From NCBI GenBank assembly GCA_037349315.1, contig JBAIAC010000133.1, forward strand, positions 1,550,001 through 1,614,000: a stretch of DNA of 64,000 nucleotides, read 5' to 3'. Each line of letters starts with the position of its first letter. Position 1 is the first letter of the stretch. The DNA comes from Chelydra serpentina (taxonomy: Eukaryota; Chordata; Testudines; Chelydridae). The position numbers and the translations under genes were made by a program. Below are positions 11,830 to 24,159 of this stretch, in pieces. Below the pieces are notes generated by a model. It worked only from the letters and a program-made list of their open reading frames with translations. It was not told where the DNA came from and did no database searches.

Positions 11830-14430
11830 AATTGATCTTGTTGCCAGGATCCTCGTTGCCTGCTGCCTCCCTCCCCCTTGCGCTCCAGATGTTTCTCAGG
11901 TGTTGCGTGGACTCAGATCTGAATTCTGCTGCACCTGCTCCTGTGATGGACCAGGCACGCGGGTCAGATGGGCAAACCCCACACCTGCTGCCCAGGTGAG
12001 CCGCTGACTTGCCCCGTTCTCAGCTACACCGGGGTCAATCCAGAGTGACTCCACTGAAGCCAGAGTGACTCCAGATTCACGGCCCCTTGCGTGCAGTGAC
12101 CCGGGCGACGCCTCTCGCTCGCCGCGCTTGGGGGGTCGATCCCGCCCAGGCCCAGGCGTGGAGCTGCCTGTTTCCATGGGCAGAGGCTGGGCCTAGAGTT
12201 AAAGGAAACACCAAGGGCACTATCGCCCGCTTCCACGGCGGCAGCTGCTGCCTGGCGCCTGCCCCTGTGGGGACAGGGGATTTCCCAGTGAACAGGATGC
12301 ACGGCAGGGCGGGGGGCTGTTGCTTAGCAGCCGGAGGCTGGGGAGCAAGGTTTGGGACGAGCTCCAGGGATGAAGGTAGCTGCACAATGCAAAGGGCCGT
12401 GGCAAGAAGGGAAGAGCAGAGAGAGAGTTCAAAGCTCAGGGGAGGAAATAAGGGGGGGCAGTAACAGATTTGGGGGGCGGGCAGTGCTCAGTGCAGAGCC
12501 GAGCACAGAGAATTCATGGTCCTCCGATCGCTAGGAAGGAGCCAGACGTCTCGCATGGGGAAGACCTACTAAAGGGGGGGGCTTCTGGGGAGGAGGCCGT
12601 TCTGTGGCGCACGGTTCCCGGGTCCTGTCTCTGCTCCCGCCACGCTCAGGACACAGCTCCGCCGCAGCGTCAGCCCGGGTGATCAGCACCCGGGGGTGAG
12701 CTGCCTCGGTGCCGGGACCATGTCGTCACTGGGGCTGTGCTCTCCTGTGCGTGCCGCCCGCCCGGCTGGGACCCCGGGGGGCCGCTCTGATTCTTTCCCA
12801 AGGGATTCCGGCCGAAGTTGTCTGTCCTACAGGGTGCAGGACAGGGGGACTTGTGGAAAGGTGCTGGAGGACTATCAGCAGTCCCGTGGCTTAGCCTGCA
12901 GTTGCCACCCCGCGTGGGGGAGAGCCTGGTCTTGAACCCGCCCCCAGCCAGGCCGGCTAGCCCAGATTGCATGCACCACGAAAGGGAGGGGCGAGGGGAC
13001 AGGGTGAGAGTTCGGGGTAACTCTGCCGCGAAGACAGACCCTCAGGGCCCGGTTCACTGCTGTCATTTGCAGCAGCGCACGGTGGGCGTGAGACTGCCAG
13101 GTTGGCACGGTTCCCTTGCACACCCACTTGTGTGTGCTGGTGCAAATGACGGCTGGAGACACAGGACAATGGTGAGCCTGCCCTGGGTGTGTAACGGGGG
13201 GGCTCCCAGCCTGTCCTGGCTGCGACAGGACTCAATGGGGTGTCATGTGATCTGGGAGGTGGGCGGATGGCTCTGGGTAGAATAACCAAGCCTTTGTGCT
13301 CGGCATGCATTGCGAATGCACAGCGGTCACGGGGGGGGGGGGGGGGTCTGGCCCTGCCGCCTGGCTCAGGCAGGACACGTCCAGGCCGCGCTGCCGGCTC
13401 CTGCAACCCGACCGGGAGCCTTGTGATTTGGGGCAGGGTTTCTTAAAGCCAGGAGCTGCTGGAATCATGTGATCACCTGCCAATCCCAGCCTCCCCCTAC
13501 AACACAATCAGGTGTCAAGCCCGCGTGGCTGCAGTCAGAGACCAGCTGCAAGCGTCTCGCAGACCAGAAGACAAATAAAGATTCCTGCGCTTCTTATTTG
13601 TACAAAACATCTCATGACTTTTGAAGCCCCAGCTTGGCCGGGCCGCAAGCACTCCGCCCCCCGCCCCACAACCCTGGGTGCTGAGGTGGGTCGGCCCGTG
13701 CCACCAGGCTGGCTGTCCCGGCTCCTGGAGCGACAGACCCCGAACGGGGGGGGGGCCTGCAGGAGTAACCTGGGGGGCTAATGGGGATTCCGTCCCGGGG
13801 GAGCCGTTGCCTCTGTCCCGCTCCTGGGGAATGGATCTTAACTGGCTTTAGCTGATGGCCCTCGGTTGCCACTTCCTGCCTGCCCCGCCCCGCCTGTGCC
13901 CCCTGGGCTGCTGCTCCAGCCTTCGAAGCCGATAGGGCCCCGGGGGCTCAGCGAAGAGCCTGGGAGGCTCTGCTGAAAGGGTCCTGGGCTGAAAGGCCGG
14001 CCGGGGGAGGGGGCCGGCGGGGAATGCCCCGGGCTCAGCACTAGTGCAACCCACTGAAAATGCTGCAAATTCTGGTTTATCCCAGCTGAGTCCTCACCAG
14101 CTCGGGCCCTCCCTGCCCGTTTGCTGTTCACTCGGCGCAGCCAAACTCTGAGGTCCTTACTCAGGCGGTGCCCCCATCAGCCCCAGGGGCAGCTCTGCCT
14201 GGCTACCCAGTGGCCACTGGGGTTCTCTGCACCTTCTTGGGGCTTCAGGGCCTGGGTTGCCGGTGCTTATTCCACGTGCTGTAAGGTCACTGAGAGCCTG
14301 ATCTAGGGGGAGAGGCCCGGGGATGGCCGTGAGCTTCTGATCGCACCCCAAATTTAACCCCCCCACACACACCAAATATTCCCGAAAAATGAGGGTCTGC
14401 ATGTATATTGGGTCACCCAGAGGGTTTTAA
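11830..14430. other. Intergenic between S100A5 and S100A4, no gene recognised
   Basis: GC-rich unique-looking sequence with a fragment near 12025-12075 ('ctacaccggggtcaatccag') of a dispersed repeat and a homopolymer G run at about 13332-13349. No convincing exon was seen. Confidence 0.4.
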
Positions 14431-14433
14431 CCC

Positions 14434-15952
14434 CAGACCTTTTGCAGAGCCATCAGTGATCTGGAGGATGGTGTGGACTGCACCCTTAGCAAGTTTGCAG
14501 ATGACACTAAACTGGGAGGAGTGGTTGATACGCTGGAGGGCAGGGACAGGATACAGAGGGACCTAGACAAATTAGAGGATTGGGCCAAAAGAAATCTGAT
14601 GAGGTTCAACAAGGACAAGTGCCGAGTCCTGCACTTAGGACGGAAGAATCCCATGCACTGCTACAGACTACGGACCGAAGGGCTGGGCAGCAGTTCTGCA
14701 GAAAAGGACCTAGGGGTTACAGTGGACGAAAAGCTGAATATGAGTCAACAGTGTGCCCTTGTTGCCAAGAAGGCTAACGGCGTTTTGGGCTGTATAAGTA
14801 GGGGCATTTCCAGCAGATCGAGGGACGTGATTATTGTGACGAACTAGGACTGTTGTTAATGTTTTCCCTGAGTACTGTGTGGGTGCCTCGGTTTCCCTAT
14901 GCGGTGCTTGAGTTTCTAGGTGGTGGGACAAGGGTGCAGGATTGTTACAGAGGGGCCTGGACACAGAGAAGGGCCGACACTCTGTCTCCTAGCAACTAAT
15001 AGCCTGAGCCCCTTCTCTGCAAAGGTGCGAGCTAAAGGTGTTCGAACAACGGAATCAGGTGACCTGCTGGCCCGGGAAGCAGACCAGGGGGCGAGGAGGG
15101 GCTGGACAGTTTCAGTTTAAAGCTAGCTGGGGGAACATGGAGGGAAGCGCAAACAAAGTCTGGCCTCCCTGCCCCCCGTTTGGAGCTGTGGGGTAAAACG
15201 CAGGGAGCCCCAGGCTGGGGTCTAAGCTCCCTGCCCCCCGGAAGGGCCCGACTGAGGGGTCCTGGTTGTACTGACAAGCTCTGTTTGGACTGTGTTCCTG
15301 GCATCTCTAATAAACCTTCTGCTCTACTGGCTGGCTGAGACTCCCAGTAAATCCCAGGAAAAGGGGTGCAGGCGCAAACTCCCCCACACTCTGTGACAAT
15401 TATTCCCCTCTATTTGGCATTGGTGAGGCCTCATCTGGAGTACTGTGTCCAGTTTTGGGCCCCACACTACAAGAAGGAAGTGGATAAATTGGAAAGAGTC
15501 CAGCGGAGGGCAACAAAAATGATCAGGGGGCTGGAGCACATGACTTATGAGGAGAGGCTGAGGGAACTGGGATTGTTTAGCCTGCAGAAGAGAAGAGTGA
15601 GGGGGGATTTGATAGCTGCTTTCAACTACCTGAAAGGGGGTTCCAAAGAGGATGGATCTAGACTGTTCTCAGTGGTAGAAGATGACAGAACAAGGAGTAA
15701 TGGTCTCAAGTTGCAGAGGGGGAGGTTTAGGTTGGATATTAGGAAAAACTTTTTCACTAGTAGGGTGGTGAAGCACTGGAATGGGTTACCTAGGGAGGTG
15801 GTGGAATCTCCTTCCTTAGAGGTTTTTAAGGTCAGGCTTGACAAAGCCCTGGCTGGGATGATCTAGTTGGGGATGGTCCTGCTTTGAGCAGGGGGTTGGA
15901 CTAGAGCCTCCTGAGGTCCCTTCCAACCCTGAGATTCTATGATTCTATGACC
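14434..15952 (+). mobile_element. CR1 LINE, 3' part, interrupted by an LTR
   Basis: The first piece (14434-14834) encodes part of the CR1 reverse transcriptase, including FADDTKLGG and [10 protein letters not shown]. The second (from 15399) encodes [19 protein letters not shown] and [20 protein letters not shown], then runs through a CR1 3' tail to the 'gattctatgattctatga' end. Joining the pieces gives a continuous CR1 sequence, so this is one insertion later split by the LTR. It is 5'-truncated, as most CR1 copies are. Confidence 0.95.
14835..15398. mobile_element. Solo LTR of an endogenous retrovirus-like element
   Basis: A 564-bp insertion in the CR1 copy begins TGTGACG and ends TGTGACA, with the TG...CA ends of LTRs. 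It is flanked by the 5-bp direct duplication ATTAT (14830-14834 and 15399-15403). A plus-strand AATAAA sits near 15309, in the usual place toward the R/U5 side. No gag, pol or env coding sequence is present. LTR recombination to a solo copy is the likely history. Confidence 0.85.
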
Positions 15953-16284
15953 ACAGGAGCTAAAGGAGTAATTCTCTTAGCTGGTAGCAGTAGTAGGTTG
16001 TTATCCTCTATGCCCCAGGCTCTTTCTGCTGTTCACCCTTTGAAACTCAGCAGGCAAAGCAACAGAGGCGGAGGGGAAATATATGGGGTTTTGCAGGATT
16101 CATTTGTTGTCATTGTTATGCATCAGACCAGACCAGACTCAGAGGGCGGGGATCAGCCACGGTTCTATTTTTATCCATGCCTGTGACCCTGGACAACAAA
16201 GAATCTGCCCATCAGCATGGTATCTGGGCACCAAGAAAAAAAATCTGCTTGCAAAATACACCGGGGACCTTCTTTAAAGCAACC

Positions 16285-16290
16285 TTTATT
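16285..16290 (-). terminator. S100A4: S100A4 poly(A) signal
   Basis: AATAAA on the minus strand in the context CTTTCAATAAAGG, about 150 bases beyond the stop codon. Confidence 0.8.
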
Positions 16291-16440
16291 GAAAGAACAA
16301 CAGACTCATAATGCACTATGGGAAGTGACGGAGAATAAGGCGGGGCGCTATCAGCAGGGAACGGCAGGAATACAACCCAGATGTTGCCCCCGGAGCTGAG
16401 GTTCTGGGTGTCTGTCCCCCGCTGCCTCCGGGGCCGGGCT

Positions 16441-17566
16441 TCACATCTTCCGTGGCATCTTGTCAGGGCAGTCCTCGAAGTCCTCGTTGCACATCATGGC
16501 AACGCAGGCCAGGAAGGTGGCGTACTCCTGGAAATCCACTTCCTTGTCCCGGTTGCTATCCAGGTTGTTCATGAGCCTTTGGAAGCTGGCTTCGTCGGTT
16601 TGTTTCTGCCAAGGGGAGGGGACGATAAAAAGAGAGTTTGGCATTAAAGAGCTTGGTCCCTGAGCGGGTACCCAGACGGACAAGTCCTCTCGCCCAACAG
16701 AACAGCCGCCTCCTCTGCAGACCCCCCCTGCTTGGAGCAGCCTCCCGGCCCGCTATCTCGGCATCAGCAGCTTCTCGCTGTGCGTCGCACACTGTGCAGC
16801 TTGGGACGCAGAGAATCCCACATCCAGCCAAAACTAGGAAGGGTATTTAAAGAGGCAGAACATAAATACCCAATGGCCCAGCCAGCTAAGCCCACCCCCT
16901 CCCCCCCGGCCCTTGGGGGAGATGCCATGGGACCTTTAATACCAACCCCCTGCAAGCCCATCTGTGTGGGAAGTACCCTGCCACACAGTCACAATCCCCA
17001 GCTCTCTGAGCGCTGTGCCAAGGAAGTCGGTATCTTTAGCCCCATTCTACAGACAGGGAAACTGAGGCAAAGATGGGTGAAATGACACCCACAGTCTCCG
17101 TCCACTAGGCCGCACTGTCCCACAAGGAGCCACCCACATGGGCCCAATGGCAGGATCAGGGCCTCCGTTTCCCCCGCGTATCTGAAAGATACGGTCGCGC
17201 ACACCCCGGGCCTGGAAGAGAACATAGCACCGACCAACTCCCCGGATCTCTCTGCTGTGTCCCGTGAACACCAAGAGCCAGCTGGGGCTTGTGAAACGTG
17301 TCAGGAGCCTGGCCCAGGCTGGTCCCCTGCCACCATCACTAACGCGCCCAGAGCGGATCCCCACGTTGCCGCTCTGCCCGGCGGGGCCGGTCACGGACGC
17401 CCGGCCGAGCCCCCGTGGCCCTTACGCTGATGTAGCTGGGCAGCTCCTTCATGACCAGATCCTTGAGCTCAGCCTTGTTGAGCTTGTACTTATCTCCTTC
17501 CTTCCCAGCGTACTTGTGGAACGTGGAGACCATCGTGTCCAGGGCCCGCTCCAGGGGCCTGGCCAT
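16441..17566 (-). CDS. S100A4: S100A4 (metastasin-type), coding exons 2 and 3
   Basis: Dimeric EF-hand protein that in mammals binds non-muscle myosin IIA and is also secreted. Exon 2 codes 17566-17426 (47 codons) and ends AGC then GTAAGG. Exon 3 codes 16605-16441 after a TTGGCAG acceptor. The product is 101 residues, as in human. Matches include [19 protein letters not shown], the C-hand loop at residues 63-74 ([12 protein letters not shown]), [11 protein letters not shown], and a basic tail ending CPDKMPRKM, against human PDKQPRKK. The disordered basic tail that helps bind myosin is therefore kept. Two acceptors are possible just upstream of the ATG (TCAG or CTAG), which changes only the 5' UTR. 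Confidence 0.96.
17020..17090 (-). repeat. MIR-like SINE fragment in S100A4 intron 2-5' flank region
   Basis: The plus strand reads 'ccccattctacagacaggg' and 'aaactgaggcaaagatggg', the reverse of the MIR 'tcagtttccccatctgta' core. It lies between the two coding exons. Confidence 0.7.
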
Positions 17567-17584
17567 CCTGCACCGCTAGCAAAC

Positions 17585-19050
17585 CTGACGGGTAGACAAG
17601 GGATGCTGGTTAGAGGTGGGGGGGTGCACCCCGCCTGGGAGCACGAACCGGCCTGGCCAGGGCAAAGAAGCTGCGTTTGAGCTCCGCTGCGTGAGCTTAG
17701 CACGGCCTGCGTGGGTTTACTGGTGCATTGCCAGCGAGGAAAGAGACCCCAGGGGGGCGAGGGGCTTCTGTTTTCGTAACTGGGAGCCTCTGGGAGCCGG
17801 CGGTAACGGGGTGCAGCAAGACAAGGTCGCGAGACACAGGGATCTGTTACCCCGTCGCACAGCGCGGGTTTTGCCTTGCCAATGACTCTTGGCACCATGT
17901 AGGACTTCGGCCTGGCCGAGAGGTGTTTGTGGCCAATCAGACCTTCCGAAGCCCCATATTAATGAGAACCCTCTTCCTGCAGGCTTCGAGCGCTACGCCT
18001 CACAGACAAGCACCGGGCAGGGATGCGCTAGGTGATACTTCGTCCTGCCACGGGTGCAGGGGCCGGGACCAGACGACCTCTCGGGGTCCCTTCCAGTCCT
18101 ACGAGTCCATGATCCTTTAAACATCACCAGCCCGTGCGGTGACCCGAGAGCTCAGCTCACAACGGTGCTGCAACGCGGGTAATTATACATCCAGCCGGGT
18201 GCCGTCTGCCTCCGTTAGCTGGCCAGGTTGGCCCACCCGTCCGAGCAGAGGGAGAGCCACGCCCTCCTTCAGCGCCTGGGCTAGACCCAACTCAGGAGCG
18301 GGTCAGCCACTCGGAGGGGCGGCTCCTGATCTCCGCCGCCCAGGGGTCAATCCAGAGCCACTCCGCCGACCGTCCCAGGGTCTGGCCCAGAGCAGGCTCC
18401 GAGCGGCGTCAGACCCTGCCAGCCTGGGGATGCGCCCCACGGGCAGGGCACGCCGATGTGTCACACCTTCCTGCCTCCCGATGCCTCCTGCCTCCACTGC
18501 TCTCCTACTGACAGCCCCGGCTGGGTGTTGGCTTCTGGCGCTGACTACCAGCCCCGAGGCCAGGAGGGGGAAACTTGGGGACAGAGGGGCGGCAGCAGGG
18601 GACGGAGGAGACAACCCGCATTGAGAAGAAGGGACTCTCCAGCCGCACCGTGTGCATTGGCTGAGTTCAGCTGCAAGAGCCGATTCCTGGCTCCTGCCTG
18701 GCATGAAGGGGTCGGTTACTAGCCCTTGCTAGGTCTGGAGTGGCTCTGCCGCCCCGCGTCTGCAGCAGAAGAGAGCCGTGCAGAGGTCTCCGAAGCAGCC
18801 AGATGCAAAGAGCAGCGTCTGAAATCAAGTCCGACGGCTCGGCAGCTGCCGTGACTGGCTTTCCCTGCTGACTCACAGAAACCGTTGGCTCTGCTGCCCC
18901 AAAGACATTTCAAAGCCGGACCCCCTTCGATTGGGGAGCCCCCCCCCCCCCCCCGCCCCGAACGCGGTGCGTCAAGGCAGACCCGCAATGCAAACTGCCG
19001 GCATCGAAGAATAAAAGTAGCTGTCAAAACATCTTAGCAGAAAACAAACT
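17585..19050. other. S100A4: S100A4 intron 1
   Basis: GC-rich sequence without a recognised exon. A poly-C tract lies near 18941-18955. A fragment near 18050-18115 ('cgacctctcggggtcccttc') resembles the 3' tail of CR1-type repeats. Confidence 0.4.
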
Positions 19051-19053
19051 TAC

Positions 19054-19131
19054 CCAGGCAAGCAGACAGGAAGAAGAGCAAGGGAAGGCAGGGTCCGAGT
19101 GGAGTGTGAGTAACAGGGCTCAGTATTTATA
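19054..19131 (-). promoter_or_regulatory. S100A4: S100A4 promoter and non-coding exon 1
   Basis: TATAAATA on the minus strand at 19131-19124, then a donor CCTGG followed by GTAAGTT, last exon base 19054. Exon 1 is inferred to be about 45 bases. Spacing matches the other promoters in the cluster. Confidence 0.75.
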
Positions 19132-19139
19132 GCCCTAGC

Positions 19140-20680
19140 CAGAGCTTGAAGGGACACCCACTCGGGGGTTAAAATTAAAAGGAGGCCAATGAAAGTGCGA
19201 GTCTCTTTGCAGACAGCTGGCGGGAGCACATGGGTACCCCTAGGCCATCACACACACACCCCTCCCCCAGCCCTTGGATGATGCTTTCCAGCTGTTTGGC
19301 AGGGAGGGATTTTCGTCCTTGGTTAGGAGAGAGGAAGGCTGGGGACGGGGGAGCCGCCAGCCGCACAGGCCATGAAATCCTGATTCCCGGCCTTAGCTAG
19401 ACCAGGGAGCGGCAGTAAGGGGGAAGAGTTGCCTAGATGGGGTGGGAAATCAGTAGGGCTGGACACAGGGTGCATGGGGGAATTAAGGAGAAGAGCACCT
19501 TCAAAGCCCTTCCCACACTGCGGCTCCGCGCGGTGACGGAGATGTCAGAGACCTGCCTGACTTTGCAGCGTCGAGCGAAATGCACCCGCCAGCTCTCTGC
19601 CTAAGCGTCTATACAGGCCTCCTTCCCCTAGGGTCGGAGTGGCCGGCATGCCAGGGCTGTCTCCGCGTCCCACTCGTCTCCACGTAGGAGCCGGTTTCCA
19701 CACTGCCGGCGTTCACACGTTCATTCGGGGGAGGCCAGGGTCATCCGAAGTCTTTATTCATATTTCAAACCGGCCAGTCTGACAGGACAAGCGAAGGAAA
19801 CCCAGAAACAGGAGAGAAAACCCAGAGCCGTCTCGACCACGGCTGCAGTGGAAGGAATTGGTGTTAGCCCTGGACACATTCCAGACTCATGGCAGTCAAT
19901 TCTGAGCAGGGCAAATATGGCAAAAAAAACCCTCCGAGATTGGAAACATTGGTGCGTCTCCGGAGCCCGGCTCGTGATATTATTTAACTATAATGAGATG
20001 CAAATTATTCATATTTCATAACTGCAAGGACGGTGCCGTGGAATTCAGGGTTGTGTAACTTAATCCTGGTTGGGAATTTCTTGTCATGAACGGGCATGGG
20101 GGTTGGCGTGCTGCTGCCCTCTGCTGGATGCAACCAGCTCAGTTCAACCATGTGTCATAAACCCTGTACTGCAGTGTTGCTCAACCTTTCCAGGCTGGCA
20201 ATCCCTCATTCCGTCAGGAATGTATGTGACAGCCCCCTCCCAACACACAACGCATTAACTATGACAGCAAGAGTACAACCATGTCTCAATGAAGCCAATA
20301 TAACTGATTTGTGTGGGGGTGTATTGGGAGGTTGACAGAGCACAGGTCATCTGGATGGACCAGGGCGTGCTGGGAGTGGGGAAAGAAGATTTGCTTTACT
20401 TTGCTTTAGACTGTAATTTATTTTTCAAAGCCTCACGAACCCCGTGGCTGCCTTTCATGAGCCTCCTCTCCAGGATTGAGAAACAATGCTCTACTGCTGC
20501 TAGCTGATGGAAAGTCTCCTTTAGCTCAAGGGAGTGGCTCTGTGCTATTGGGGTCAGGGAGATGTGAGTTCAATCCCTGACACACCATCACCTTTCACAG
20601 TGTGAGGTTCCCAGGGAGCTGCAGACCTATAATCTTGCTCTCCTGCTTTGTTGTCATGCCCTGTACAAAGCCAGCGGGGT
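19140..20680. other. Intergenic between S100A4 and S100A3
   Basis: Mixed AT- and GC-rich sequence. Around 20140-20490 is a diverged dispersed repeat ('ctgcagtgttgctcaacctt', 'gattgagaaacaatgctcta') with small hAT-like ends. No exon was recognised. Confidence 0.4.
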
Positions 20681-20684
20681 GGGT

Positions 20685-22219
<1,535 letters not shown>

Positions 22220-22302
22220 TCAGCAGAGACCACGCCCCCACTGGGAAGACAGAGGACGTGGGGGGCCCTTTGGGTGGGGCGTGTAGAGGAACCGACAAGG
22301 CG

Positions 22303-22942
22303 TTAGAGTGACCAGGTGTCCGGTCGAAAAGGGACCCTGGCGGGGAGGCCACGGGGCTCCGCACGCTGCCCCCGCCCTGAGCACCAGCTCTGCAGTCCCA
22401 TTGGCCGGGAACCACGGCCAATGGGAGCTGCGGGGGCGGTGCCCGCGGGCGAGAGCAGTACGCAGAGCCACCTGCCACGCCTCCACCTAGGAGCCGGACC
22501 TGCTGGCTGCTTCCGGGGCGCAGCGCAGAGTCAGGACAGGCAGGAACCCTGCCTTACCCCCGCCCCCCCCCCCCCCCCCCGTTGCGCCGCTGACTGGGAG
22601 ATGCCGGAGGTAAGCCCATGCTCCAACCTCCTGCCACAGCCCTGAGCCACCCCCCAAACCTGGAGCCCCCTCCTACACCCCAAACCCCTCATTCCCGGCT
22701 CCACCCCAGAGCCCGCACCCCCAGTTAGAGCCCTCACCCGCTTCCGCCCCTCGACCCACTGCCACAGCTCAGTGAAAGTCAGTGAGGGTGAGGGACAGCG
22801 AGCGACGGAGGGAAGGGGGAATGTAGTGAGCGGGGGCGGGGCTTCAGGAAATGGGCGGGGAAGTGGGAGTGGCCTTGGGGAAGGGGCAGGGCTAGGGTGT
22901 TCGGTTTTGTGCCATTAGAAAGTTGGCAACCCTAGGGAGTCC
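22303..22942 (+). mobile_element. High-copy reptile interspersed repeat next to S100A3 exon 2
   Basis: It starts 'agagtgaccaggtgtccggt' and ends 'agaaagttggcaaccctagg'. In between is a palindrome of inverted CCAAT boxes, 'cccattggccgggaacc' with 'cggccaatggga', at about 22396-22424. I recall this combination as a high-copy chelonian repeat; family name not assigned. It begins about 110 bases upstream of S100A3 exon 2. Confidence 0.5.
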
Positions 22943-23868
22943 AGGGAAGGCCTGGGCCCCCCCAGCTTTGGACAGCTCATGCCCAGGTTGGTTATTGTTC
23001 CGCCAAACCCTGATGGGGCCGTCCCCGGCCCCCGGGGGCTGCTGCCACAGCAGAGAATGAGCCGTGGAGGGGAGGTGGCGGGGAACGGACGCCACCGTGC
23101 CCAGGGAACGCCGAGCTGGAGAGGGGACGGAGGCCCGGAGGAGCTCGCCCGGTGGCCGCGGCGGGGCCTTTTGACAGCCAAGCCAGCGCTAAGCCGGGCT
23201 GCGTCACCGGGGCCATCACCAGCGCTCAGAGGAGGCTCACGCACTCGCTCGCGCGCTCTCGACGCCTCCGTTTTCAGCGTTCTCTAAATCAGACACCTGC
23301 TGTCCAAGTCATTTCAGACTCCGCAGAAACACTTGACCTTGTCCCCGGGCTCGGCCGACGGGTTCTGAGGCCGACCCGGCTCGCTTTGAGGAGTCTAGAG
23401 GGGAACCCAGACTTGGCCTTTGGGCGGAAACCCAGCCACAAGCTCGGCTCTGAGGTGGCTCAGACGGGCCGGCGAGGCTCCAGAGTCCCCTGCAGTCTTC
23501 CCCGGGATTTCAACGGGCTTTGCACCAGGCCCGGCCACTGGGTCCCGCATTGGCTGCAAAACCAAACCCGGTAGCCCAGGAGAGGCCTTGCTTTGGAGAG
23601 GGGTTTGAATCGTACGGAGCTGACTCGCAGCAGCGCGTTTCCTTCCCCTCTGCACACCCACGCGCTGAGTCACTCTGGCCTGTGGCAGGCAGCGCCCGCT
23701 TTCCTGCCAGCTCCTCCAGCGTCCCAGCTCCGGCCCGCCCAGCTCGGAGGAGGCGAGCGAGCTGAGCTATGAAGGGCCGGGGCTGGGGGGTTGCTTCCAG
23801 GGAAAGTCCCCTCGGGTAGCTCTGGGCAGTTTGGTGAGAGAGAGAGAGAGACATTGTGCAAGGAAGGT

Positions 23869-23870
<2 letters not shown>

Positions 23871-23912
<42 letters not shown>

Positions 23913-23925
23913 GGGGGTGGATGGG

Positions 23926-23971
<46 letters not shown>

Positions 23972-24027
23972 GGGGGTGGATAGGGATAGATAGATAGATA
24001 GATAGATAGATAGAGGGGGTGGATGGG

Positions 24028-24089
<62 letters not shown>

Positions 24090-24102
24090 GGGGGTGGATG
24101 GG

Positions 24103-24155
<53 letters not shown>
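23871..24155. repeat. Interrupted GATA microsatellite
   Basis: Five (GATA)n blocks are separated by four copies of a 19-base spacer containing 'gagggggtggatgggga', near 23911, 23970, 24012 and 24088. Block plus spacer therefore forms a higher-order repeat. A short GA run precedes it at 23834. Confidence 0.98.
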
Positions 24156-24159
24156 TCTT

